Part shown: piece by piece, positions 14,696-22,074 of the stretch
How positions within the stretch are numbered: the first letter of the stretch is position 1
How the letters are laid out: each line of letters begins with the position of its first letter
DNA from: Planctomycetota bacterium
Lineage (GTDB): Bacteria > Planctomycetota > Phycisphaerae > Phycisphaerales > SM1A02
Direction of reading: 5' to 3'
Assembly (NCBI GenBank): GCA_009924765.1
Contig: RFQW01000001.1
Coordinates: 1-25,861 of the forward strand
DNA length: 25,861 nt
The notes under the pieces: model-generated
Seen by the model: only the letters and a program-made list of their open reading frames with translations
What the model was told of the DNA's origin: nothing
The model's database searches: none
Made by a program: the position numbers and the translations under genes

Positions 14696-16833
14696 TCACT
14701 TGCCTGCGGGCTGCTTCGCGTACGAATCGCACAGACCCGTGCGCCACATGAGGAAGGACCACTGGTCCACCTGATCGCGGATGCGCGCGGCCAGCGGCTT
14801 GCCCTGACCGTGGCCGGCTTCGCGGTCCACCCACAGGAACACCGGGTTGGCGCCGGTGTCGCTCGCGTTCATGGACTGCATGCGCGCGGCCATCTTGCGT
14901 GCGTGCAGCGGATGCACGCGGCTGTCGTTCTCGCCGGCGGTGAAGAGCACCGCGGGGTACTTCGTGCCCTTCTTCAGGTTGTGGTAGGGGCTGTAGGCGC
15001 GCAGCCAGCCGAACTGCTCGGCGTTCTCGCTGCTGCCGTACTCGGGCACCCAGTACTTGGCCAGCAGGAAGTTCTGGTAGCGCAGCATGTCGAGCAGCGG
15101 CACGGCGCTGATGGCGGCGCAGAACAGGTCGGGTCGCTGCGTGATGGCCACGCCGGTGAGCAGGCCGCCGTTGCTGCCGCCCTGGATGGCGAGATGGTTG
15201 GCGTTGGTCCACTTGTTGCCGATCAGCCACTCCGCGCAGGCGTAGTAGTCGTCGAACACGTTCTGCTTGCGACCCAGCATGCCGGCCTCGTGCCAGCCTT
15301 CGCCGTACTCGCCACCGCCGCGCAGGTTGGCCACGGCGTAGATGCCGCCCGCCTCCACCCACGGCGTGATGCTGGGGTTGAAGCCGGGCTCCAGGCTCAC
15401 GTTGAAGCCGCCGTAGCCGTACAGCAGGCAGGGGTGGTCGCCGGTGGGTGCGAGATCCTTGCGGCGCACCATGAACAGCGGAACCATGGTGCCGTCCTTG
15501 CTGGCCACGCGCACGCGTTCCACCATCCACTTCGAGAGATCGACCGGCACGCTTGGCTTCCACCAGATGACGGGCTTGGGGTTGGCGAGGTCGGCCACGT
15601 GATACACGCTGCGCGGCTCGTTGTAGCTGGTGTAGCTGATGAAGGCGTCGGTGCGATCCTCGTCCACGCTGTAGGTGGCGGCGCCCAGGCCGGGCAGCGG
15701 AATCTCGCCCTGGCTCTTGCCCGAGCGATCGAAGCGCTCGAGGCGCGTGCACACATGCTTGGTGAATGCGGCGACCATCGCGCCCTTGGTGAAGCCCACG
15801 CTTTCGAGCACCTCGTCCTTGGGCTCGGGGATGATGTCCTTCCAGTTGCCGCGCGCGGCGTTGGCGAGATCGACCGCCACCAGACGCGCATGCGGCGCGT
15901 CGAGCGTGGTCATCATGTACATGCGCGCGCCGTCGAAGCCGATGGGCGTGAACTTCGCGGGCAGACCCTTGGCGATCTCGATGGCGGGGGGCGTGCGGTC
16001 GGCACCGCCTTCGCGCCAGGCCTTGAAGTCCATCACCGACAGGTCGTTCGCCTGCCAGCCGCGGCTGAAGCCGGTCATCATCCAGCGACCGTCGCGGCTG
16101 AGGCCCGCGAAGGGAATCTCGCTGGGGTTGGTCTGCTTCAGGATCACGCGATCGTTCTTCACGTCGCTGCCGAGCACGTGGAAGCGCACCTCGCGGCTGT
16201 AGGGATCCTTGGGGTTGGTGAGCGCGCTGTACAGGAAGCCGTCGTTGGTCGGGGTCCAGCCCTCGAAGTTCACCTTGCCGGTGATCACGTCGGGCTTCAG
16301 CGCGCCGGTGGCCACATCCATCACGTGCAGTTCGCTCATCTCGCTGCCGGACTTGCTGGTGCCGTAGGCAAGCAGCGTGCCGTCCTCGGTGGCGCTGTTC
16401 CAGTCGAGCGAGGTGAGGCCCTTCGCGTCCATGGTGTTGGGATCGATCAGCGTGCGCGCCGTGGCGCGGCTCGCGGGGTCGGTTCCCTTCTGCACCTTCA
16501 GCACGCCCTGGTTCTGGTCGCCGGTGCGCTCGCCGAAGAAGGCCCAGTCGCCGTGCATGCCGGGCATGCCCACGCTTGGCAGCTTCATCAGCGGCTCGAG
16601 CGTGCTGGCGATGTGCGCGCGGCAAGGCAGCGCGTCCAGCGCGGCGCGCGTGCGGTCGATCTGCATGGTGGTCCAGTCGCGCACGGCGGGCGACTCGGCC
16701 TCCAGCGTTTCCAGCCAGCGGTTCTCGTCGACGAAGGTTTCGCCGTGGATCGCGTCTCGGTGACGGGTGCGAGCGGGGCGGCGGCGTCGTTGCCGGCGAG
16801 GGCCAGCACCAGCGGAAGAATCGCGTTGATCAT
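14696..16833 (-). CDS. Prolyl oligopeptidase, S9A family, probably exported (frame broken near 16750)
   Basis: Cleaves short peptides after proline. The main frame carries the propeller, then the hydrolase domain with GGFNVSLEPGF, GGGEYGEGWHEAG, the nucleophile in GGSNGGLL (Ser codon 15173-15175), Asp in GENDSRVHPLHARK and His in EAGHGQGK: a full catalytic triad. Upstream this frame reads sensibly to IHGETFVDENRWLETLE, the standard N-terminal block of the family, but has no ATG there; its first usable start is a GTG at 16684, inside conserved sequence. A signal-peptide-like start (MINAILPLVLALAGNDAAA, ATG at 16833) is in the frame offset by two bases, so one base (or seven) seems to be missing near 16750-16760. 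Joined, the product would be about 712 residues, normal for the family. The export prediction depends on that join. Confidence 0.9.
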
Positions 16834-16866
16834 GCGGGCAAGGTACCGATTACAACACCCGATATG

Positions 16867-16986
16867 AGGGACGGGGGTCTGTATCGGACCCACGCGGCGC
16901 AGGCTGGCCAGATGCGGATGCAGGCTGAATCGAGCGGATGACCCGCGGGAGCGATGCCCGAGCGTCCGATACAGACCCCCGTCCCT
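16867..16986. repeat. Inverted-repeat element B: 23-bp arms, 74-bp spacer
   Basis: The left arm 16867-16889 and right arm 16964-16986 are exact reverse complements. Each arm starts with AGGGACGGGGGT, shared with element A at 3884-3945, then continues with a different inner 11 bp. The left end extends the match with element A to CCGATATGAGGGACGGGGGT (20 nt, found in reverse complement at the right end of A). The spacer shows no gene. It lies between serA and the prolyl oligopeptidase gene, 12 nt from the serA stop. It is best read as a member of a dispersed palindromic repeat family. Confidence 0.82.
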
Positions 16987-16998
16987 GTTACGCGGACG

Positions 16999-18210
16999 TT
17001 AGTGGGCGATGCGCATGCGGATGGTTTCGGGCATGGCACCCAGACCATCGAGCAGCGTGGCGTCGCCGAAGGGATCCACATCCAGGATCACGAAACTGGT
17101 GTCGCTGTCGCTCTGCAGGAACTCGGCGTGGATGTTGATGCCCGCCTTCGCCAGCAGCGTGTGCATGGTGCCCAGCACGCCCGGCACGTTGCGGTGCACA
17201 TGCAGGATGCGCAGCAGACCATCCTTCACCTGCGGCAGATCCACCTGCGGGAAGTTGACCGCCGTGGCCGTGGTGCCGTGCTTCCAGAAACGCGCCAGCT
17301 TCTCGGCCACATCCACAGCGATCGCTTCCTGCGCCTCCTCGGTGCTGCCGCCGATGTGCGGCGTGAGGATGACGTTGCCCAGTCCGGCGAGCGGCGTGCG
17401 GAAGCCCTGGCCGTTCTCGGCGGGCTCCTCGGGGAACACGTCGGCTGCGGCGCCCGAGAGATGGCCGCTGCGCAGCGCCGCCGCGAGCGCCTCGAGATCC
17501 ACCACCTTGCCGCGGCTGTTGTTGATCAGCGCCGCGCCGCGCTTCATCTGCGCAAGTTCCTTCGTGCCGATCAGGTTGCGCGTGCGATCCGTGTCGGGCA
17601 CATGCAGGCTCACCACATCGGACGCTTCCAGCACCGCCTGCAGCGAGGGCAGCGCGTGGGCGTTGCCAAGCGCCAGCCGTCGCGCGATGTCGAAGTACAC
17701 CACGCGCATGCCCAGGCCTTCGGCCAGCACGCTGAGCTGGCTGCCGATGTGCCCGTAGCCCACGATGCCCAGCGTTCGGCCGCGCACCTCGCGGCTTTCC
17801 TTGGCGCTCTTGTCCCACAGACCCGTGTGCAGCTGCGCGCTCTTGTCGAACAGGCGTCGCGACAGCGCGATGATCTCGGCCAGCGTGAGTTCGGCCACGC
17901 TGCGCGTGTTGGAGAAGGGGCTGTTGAACACGGGCACGCCGGTGCGTGCCGCGCACGCCAGATCCACCTGATCGGTGCCGATGCAGAAGCAGCCCACGGC
18001 GGCGAGTCGTTGCGCGGCGGTGAGCGATGTGGCGGGCAGACGCGTCTTCGATCGCAGGCCGATCACCGTGGCGCGTGCAAGCAGCGCGGCCAGCTGCGAT
18101 GCATCCGGGCTTCGGTCGAGCCGCTCCACATCGAAGCCCGCCTCGCGCAGCGGACCATCGGCCGCCGCGTGGATCGCCTCCACCAGCACCGCCAGCGGGC
18201 GCTCGCTCAC
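16999..18210 (-). CDS. serA: D-3-phosphoglycerate dehydrogenase
   Basis: First step of serine synthesis: oxidises 3-phosphoglycerate with NAD+. At 403 residues it matches the E. coli-type enzyme (410). The NAD-binding glycines are G151, G153 and G156 (GYGHIG). Catalytic residues fall at Arg233 (NNSRGK), Glu262 (FPEEP) and His285 (LTPHIGGST), with the same 29- and 23-residue spacing as E. coli R240, E269 and H292. Residues about 330-403 are an ACT domain (RNVPGVLGTMHTLLAKAGIN), the serine feedback site in this type. The GTG start at 18210 overlaps the stop of map as GTGA, which implies translational coupling. A related hydroxyacid dehydrogenase is possible but less likely given the length and ACT domain. 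Confidence 0.93.
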   Translation of the reverse strand: MSERPLAVLVEAIHAAADGPLREAGFDVERLDRSPDASQLAALLARATVIGLRSKTRLPATSLTAAQRLAAVGCFCIGTDQVDLACAARTGVPVFNSPFSNTRSVAELTLAEIIALSRRLFDKSAQLHTGLWDKSAKESREVRGRTLGIVGYGHIGSQLSVLAEGLGMRVVYFDIARRLALGNAHALPSLQAVLEASDVVSLHVPDTDRTRNLIGTKELAQMKRGAALINNSRGKVVDLEALAAALRSGHLSGAAADVFPEEPAENGQGFRTPLAGLGNVILTPHIGGSTEEAQEAIAVDVAEKLARFWKHGTTATAVNFPQVDLPQVKDGLLRILHVHRNVPGVLGTMHTLLAKAGINIHAEFLQSDSDTSFVILDVDPFGDATLLDGLGAMPETIRMRIAH

Positions 18211-19022
18211 GCCTTGCCTCCGACCACATCGGGCAGTTCATCGAGCGCGGCGGTGAACACCTCGCAGCCATCCTCGGTCACCATCACGTCGGCCTCGTAG
18301 TGCACGCTCAGGCTGCCGTCGGCGGTCCAGATGGGCCACGCGTTGCCCTTGGAGCGGATCTCGGTGGTGCCGGCGCTGATCATGGGCTCGACCGCGATCA
18401 GCATGCCCTTCTCGAAGGGCTTCCAGGCCTCGGTCCATTCGCCGGGATACGACGGTGGCGTGTTGGCGATGTACGGACTTTCATGCAGCGTGTGGCCGAT
18501 GCCATGCCCGCCGAGGCCGCGCACCAGATGGAAGCGGCAGTCGCGTTCCACATAACCCTGCACGGCCTTCGCCCACTCGATCATGGGTCGTCCCGCCTTG
18601 ATGGCCGCGATGCCGCGACGCAGACTTTCGCGGCCGCAGGCCTGCAGGCGCTTGCCCATCTCCGTGGCCGAGCCGATGGAGTAGGTCCATGCCGCGTCGC
18701 CGATCATGCCGCGGTGCTTCACGCCGATGTCCAGCGCCAGCAGATCACCTTCGGCCAGTGGCGTGGCGTCATGCTCGCCATGGACCACCATGTCGTTCAC
18801 GCTGAGGCAGGTGTGGCTGCGGAAGGGCGGGTGGCCTCGCACCTTGTAGCCGATGAAGGCGCTCTTGCACTTCAGTTCCTCGAAGATGGAGCCGCAGAAG
18901 GCGTCCACCTCGGCCAGCGTGCGACCCACGCGCAGCCAGCCCGCGAGTCGGCGGTGCGTCTCCACCACGCACATGGCGGCGGCGCGCGCATCCTCGATTT
19001 CCTTGGCGGTGCGAAGGATCAC
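18207..19022 (-). CDS. map: Methionine aminopeptidase, type I
   Basis: Removes the initiator methionine from nascent proteins; cytosolic metalloenzyme. It has 271 residues. All five metal ligands of the family are visible: Asp98 (ALDIG), Asp109 (MIGDAAW), His173 (GGHGIGH), Glu212 (AVEPM) and Glu243 (HYEADVM). The substrate-site His is His81 (VVHGEHD). The spacing, with no insert in the catalytic domain, marks type I. The start is GTG at 19022 (MILRTAKEIE), the usual N-terminus of the family; no Shine-Dalgarno is seen, but the hutI stop is only 35 nt upstream on the same strand, so the gene probably relies on read-through. Organisms often have several map copies, so this need not be the only one. 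Confidence 0.93.
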   Translation of the reverse strand: MILRTAKEIEDARAAAMCVVETHRRLAGWLRVGRTLAEVDAFCGSIFEELKCKSAFIGYKVRGHPPFRSHTCLSVNDMVVHGEHDATPLAEGDLLALDIGVKHRGMIGDAAWTYSIGSATEMGKRLQACGRESLRRGIAAIKAGRPMIEWAKAVQGYVERDCRFHLVRGLGGHGIGHTLHESPYIANTPPSYPGEWTEAWKPFEKGMLIAVEPMISAGTTEIRSKGNAWPIWTADGSLSVHYEADVMVTEDGCEVFTAALDELPDVVGGKA

Positions 19023-19057
19023 GGCGCGATGGTATCGCGGCGCGGTGCGGCGAATGT

Positions 19058-20269
19058 TCAGGCCAGCACGCGACCGCCTAGCACCACATGCGCCGGGGCC
19101 GGGCCACCGAAGCCGTGCACCAGACTGCGCTCGTCGCGCTCACCGAGCACGATCAGGTTCGCGCGCATGCCGGGCGCGATCGACCCCATCTGATCGCCCA
19201 GCCCCAGCGCATGCGCGGCGTTCGCTGTGGCCGCCACCAGTGCCTCGTGGCACGACAGTCCGCAATGCCGCACCGCCAGATGCATGGCGAACCGAAGATC
19301 CACGGTTGGCGCGCTGCCCGGATTGCAGTTGCTGCCGAGCGCCACGGCCGCGCCCGCATCGATGAGCGCGCGACCCGGCGCGTAGCGACCATCGAGCGCG
19401 TAGCCCGAGCAGGGCAGCAGCACGGCGATCGCGGCGCCGGCACCCACGCGCGCGATCGTGGCCTGACTCGAAGCCTCCAGATGATCGACGGTGCGCGCGC
19501 CTTCCTCGATGGCCATCGCCGCGCCGCCGAGATCGTTGAACTGATCCGTGTGCAGACGCGCCGGCACGCCCGCCGCCCGCGCCGCGCGCAGCACCGCACG
19601 CGCCTGCTCCACGCTGAAGGCGTTCTTCTCGCAGAAGGCATCCACCGCCGCATCCGGAAAGCGCCGCGCAAATTCGGGAATCACCTCGCGCACCAGTCGT
19701 TCGGGCCACGCCGCGTCTTCGGGTGGAATGGCGTGCCCGCCCAGGAACGTGCGCCGCACCGTGATGGGCGAATCGCTCGCCGCCATCTCGATCGCCTGCA
19801 GCATGCGCGATTCACTCGCTGGCTCGAGTCCGTAGCCCGACTTCGCCTCGGTGGCGCCGATGCCCAGTCGCGCCATCGCGTGCAGACGTTCGCGCACGCC
19901 GGCGGCCAGTTCCATTTCGCTTGCCGCGCGCGTGGCGCGCACCGTGCTCAGGATGCCGCCGCCCGCCGCAAGGATGTCGCTGTACGGAACGCCCGCACGC
20001 ACCTGTTCCCATTCGCTCCAGCGATCGCCGCCCCAGCACAGGTGCGCATGCGCGTCCACCAGCGCCGGCATGCACACGCGACCTGCGGCGTCGATCACAT
20101 CGCCCTGCACATGTTCGGGCGCGCCCGCACCCACGCGCACGATGCGTTCCCCCTCGCATTGCACGAAACCGCGCTCGATCACGCCCACGTCGCGCATGGC
20201 CGCACCGCGCCGCGGACCGCCGCCGGTCATGGTGAGCACGCGAGCATTCAGCACGGTGAGCGCCGTCAT
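19058..20269 (-). CDS. hutI: Imidazolonepropionase-like amidohydrolase, with Asn at the last metal-ligand position
   Basis: Family role: hydrolyses imidazolone-5-propionate to N-formimino-glutamate in histidine breakdown. It has 403 residues, as expected. Clear family blocks: VDAHAHLCWGGDR (His74, His76), GGGILSTVRATRAAS, KSGYGL, FLGGHAIPPE, DAFCEKNAF, LHTDQFNDLGGA (His240), DHLEASS and ALGSNCNPGSAPT. In characterised HutI (B. subtilis His80, His82, His249, Asp324) the last ligand is Asp, in a TDxNPG-type motif; here it is Asn314. Activity is therefore less certain than the family call. The ATG at 20269 has no strong Shine-Dalgarno. No other histidine-utilisation gene is in the window; downstream on the same strand are map and serA. 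A related imidazolone- or guanine-type amidohydrolase is an alternative. Confidence 0.85.
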   Translation of the reverse strand: MTALTVLNARVLTMTGGGPRRGAAMRDVGVIERGFVQCEGERIVRVGAGAPEHVQGDVIDAAGRVCMPALVDAHAHLCWGGDRWSEWEQVRAGVPYSDILAAGGGILSTVRATRAASEMELAAGVRERLHAMARLGIGATEAKSGYGLEPASESRMLQAIEMAASDSPITVRRTFLGGHAIPPEDAAWPERLVREVIPEFARRFPDAAVDAFCEKNAFSVEQARAVLRAARAAGVPARLHTDQFNDLGGAAMAIEEGARTVDHLEASSQATIARVGAGAAIAVLLPCSGYALDGRYAPGRALIDAGAAVALGSNCNPGSAPTVDLRFAMHLAVRHCGLSCHEALVAATANAAHALGLGDQMGSIAPGMRANLIVLGERDERSLVHGFGGPAPAHVVLGGRVLA

Positions 20270-20306
20270 GCGGCGCAAGGTATCCGCTGCACTAGCATGC
20301 GCCTTC

Positions 20307-20939
20307 ATGCGCCTGATCATCGTGCGACACGCCCGGGCCAAGGATCGCGACGCGAAGAGCTGGCCCGACGACACGCAGCGCCCGCTCACCAAGGGCGGGC
20401 GTCGCGAATTCGCGCGATTGGCGGCGCGCGTGCCCAACTGGATCGAGCCACCCGCGGCGGTGCTGTCGAGCGGCTGGGTGCGCGCCTGGGACACCGCCGC
20501 GATCCTGTGCAACGAGACCGGCTGGCCCGATCCCATTCGTTGCCGCGCGCTGGAGACCGAGGGCGGCGCGTCGGCGGTGCAGGCGATCCTGCAGGAACTC
20601 CGGGCGCGCGCGGATCAGGCAAGTGTGGCGATCGTCGGTCACGAGCCCGTGCTGGGCGAACTGATCGGTCACCTGCTTGGTGGCGATGCCCTGGTGGCCG
20701 TGGCCAAGGGTGCCGTGGCGGTGCTGGACATGCACCCGGACGAGGGCCGTGGCACGCTGCTGGCGCTGGTTCCCCCGTGGCCGTGGCCAAGGGTGCCGTG
20801 GCGGTGCTGGACATGCACCCGGACGAGGGCCGTGGCACGCTGCTGGCGCTGGTTCCCCCTGAAGCCGTGCAGCGTCCGTGAGCGCGTCGCTGCGCTCGGG
20901 CGTGGTATAAGAACACCCCGCAAGGACCAACACCCATGA
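20307..20939 (+). CDS. SixA-type histidine phosphatase, C-terminus broken by an 83-bp tandem duplication
   Basis: Histidine phosphatase superfamily, close to SixA, which removes phosphate from histidine phosphotransfer domains. Visible are MRLIIVRHARAKD (catalytic RHA), LTKGGRREFA, SSGWVRAWDTA and the second His in AIVGHEPVLG. After LLALVPP the frame shifts because 20694-20776 is repeated exactly at 20777-20859, and 83 is not a multiple of 3; a Trp/Arg-rich tail then runs to 20939. Removing one copy gives a normal end, LVPPEAVQRP, at the stop now at 20881, so the native product would be about 163 residues. All catalytic residues precede the duplication, so the protein may still work. As it stands the stop overlaps the ATG of the STAS gene by 4 nt. 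Confidence 0.85.
   Translation: MRLIIVRHARAKDRDAKSWPDDTQRPLTKGGRREFARLAARVPNWIEPPAAVLSSGWVRAWDTAAILCNETGWPDPIRCRALETEGGASAVQAILQELRARADQASVAIVGHEPVLGELIGHLLGGDALVAVAKGAVAVLDMHPDEGRGTLLALVPPWPWPRVPWRCWTCTRTRAVARCWRWFPLKPCSVRERVAALGRGIRTPRKDQHP
20694..20859 (+). repeat. Exact tandem duplication, 2 x 83 bp
   Basis: Positions 20694-20776 and 20777-20859 are identical by direct reading, both running from GTGGCCGTGGCCAAGG to GGTTCCCCC. It is inside the SixA-type gene and shifts its frame. Confidence 0.95.
20906..20911 (+). promoter_or_regulatory. Possible -10 box before the STAS gene
   Basis: TATAAG stands out in GC-rich surroundings 25 nt before the ATG at 20936. No good -35 hexamer is seen at the right distance, so this is only suggestive. 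Confidence 0.25.
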
Positions 20940-21325
20940 CCAACGCACCCGCTGAACTCCCCGACGAGAAGACCACGCCCCTGATCGGCATCAAGTGGAA
21001 CGGCAGCGTGCTCATCCTGCGGCTGGTCGGTCCCAACATCGGTCAGCGCGAGAGCCCCATCCTCACCGAGGAGTTCACGCCCTACTTCAAGAAGCACGGC
21101 AAGGCGATCAAGCACATGGTGCTCGACCTGACCAGCGTGAACTTCATGAGCAGCATGGGCCTTGGCATGTGCATCGCGTGCCGCAACCTGGCCAACGCGC
21201 AGGGCGCCACCAGCATCCTGTTCGGCATGAACAAGGATCTGCAGGCCCTGATGGCCATGATGAAGATCGAGAAGATGTACAAGATCGCCAAGAACAACGA
21301 CGAGCTGCAGAAGCTCGTGCGCTGA
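20936..21325 (+). CDS. STAS-domain protein (anti-sigma factor antagonist type)
   Basis: A 129-residue single STAS domain like SpoIIAA/RsbV, which bind anti-sigma kinases and are switched by serine phosphorylation. The core reads MVLDLTSVNFMSSMGLGMCI (61-80): the predicted beta strand, then the loop aligned with the phosphorylation motif D-S-S-G-L. Here it is S72-S73-M74-G75-L76, so one of the two serines could be the acceptor and Met occupies the usual second Ser position; variants such as SSAG are common in this family. AAGGA at 20922-20926 gives a good ribosome-binding site for the ATG at 20936. No anti-sigma kinase or sigma factor gene is adjacent; the partner must be elsewhere. The upstream histidine phosphatase suggests, but does not show, a shared signalling role. 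Confidence 0.87.
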   Translation: MTNAPAELPDEKTTPLIGIKWNGSVLILRLVGPNIGQRESPILTEEFTPYFKKHGKAIKHMVLDLTSVNFMSSMGLGMCIACRNLANAQGATSILFGMNKDLQALMAMMKIEKMYKIAKNNDELQKLVR

Positions 21326-21344
21326 GGCACCCCGGGCGCGCGCG

Positions 21345-21956
21345 TCAGCGCGTGGCGGGCTTCTTTGCAGGCAGATCGGTGGGGGCAACCACGCGTGTGG
21401 GTGCGGTGTAGATCACCACATCGGCGCGCTCACGATCGCCTTCCTGCAGGAATCGGGCAGCCGACGGCACCAGTGCCACGGTGGTGACGCTGGTGAACAG
21501 GCTGCGTGCGCGGATCGCGCGCGACACGGCCTGCAGCGAATCCGGTCCGGTGCTGCGAACCACCACGCGGCGGGGCTTCTGACTCCACGCATCGTGCACC
21601 AGATCGGCACATGCGTCGGCATCCTGGTCGCAGTCCACCACCACCACGGGCGGGAAGGACGACTGCACGTCGTCCACCAGCGCGTTGCGCGCCGCAACCG
21701 CGCCGGCGTCGCTGGCGGAACCATCCACCACGATCACGTCGGTGCGGCGCACCAGTCGCATGATGTCGGCCCACATCACCACGCGACCATTCACGCCGTC
21801 GAACATCACCAGATCGCGTGGTGGATATGGCGTGTCGGGCAGGGCGGTGGTGTACTGCATGGGGCTGCCCCACGGCTCGCCAAGCTGATCAGCGCCGGTG
21901 CAGGCGACAGGCAGGCAGGCAAGCAGGGTCAGGCACGCGGCGGTGGGACGAAGCAT
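21345..21956 (-). CDS. Putative lipoprotein, weakly ChaN-like
   Basis: A small exported protein of about 203 residues. The N-terminus MLRPTAACLTLLACLPVACTG looks like a lipoprotein signal, with LLAC or PVAC as possible lipidation sites, neither ideal. The next part, DGVNGRVVMWADIMRLVRRTDVIVVDG, has the pattern that opens ChaN-like haem-binding lipoproteins (TG..v...dl...l..aDvvvlGE.H), but the conserved Glu and His after it are replaced by DGSASDA. The later segment (LFTSVTTVALVPSAARFLQEGDRERADVVIYT) could match the end of that fold. This is a weak resemblance judged by eye. ATG 21956 is chosen; the GTG one codon upstream is equally possible. It is convergent with the STAS gene, 19 nt apart, and divergent from the carboxypeptidase gene. 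Confidence 0.65.
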   Translation of the reverse strand: MLRPTAACLTLLACLPVACTGADQLGEPWGSPMQYTTALPDTPYPPRDLVMFDGVNGRVVMWADIMRLVRRTDVIVVDGSASDAGAVAARNALVDDVQSSFPPVVVVDCDQDADACADLVHDAWSQKPRRVVVRSTGPDSLQAVSRAIRARSLFTSVTTVALVPSAARFLQEGDRERADVVIYTAPTRVVAPTDLPAKKPATR

Positions 21957-22074
21957 CACGGGAGCGTGGCGTGGATGGCGCTCGCGGTCAACCCAGGGCG
22001 TGCGAGAACGTTTTTTCGGGGCCGATTTGCATGTTCCTTCTGGTCTTTGGCCCCCGCCCGACTAGTTTGCAGGG

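Noticed and set aside
16890..16963. Small gene or RNA inside the spacer of inverted-repeat element B
   Set aside because: Only 74 bp, with no start/stop pair with a ribosome site and no conserved RNA feature.
14810..18300. Plus-strand open frames opposite the oligopeptidase and serA (14810-16867 and 16954-18300)
   Set aside because: No recognisable motif; both opposing minus-strand genes have complete catalytic signatures.
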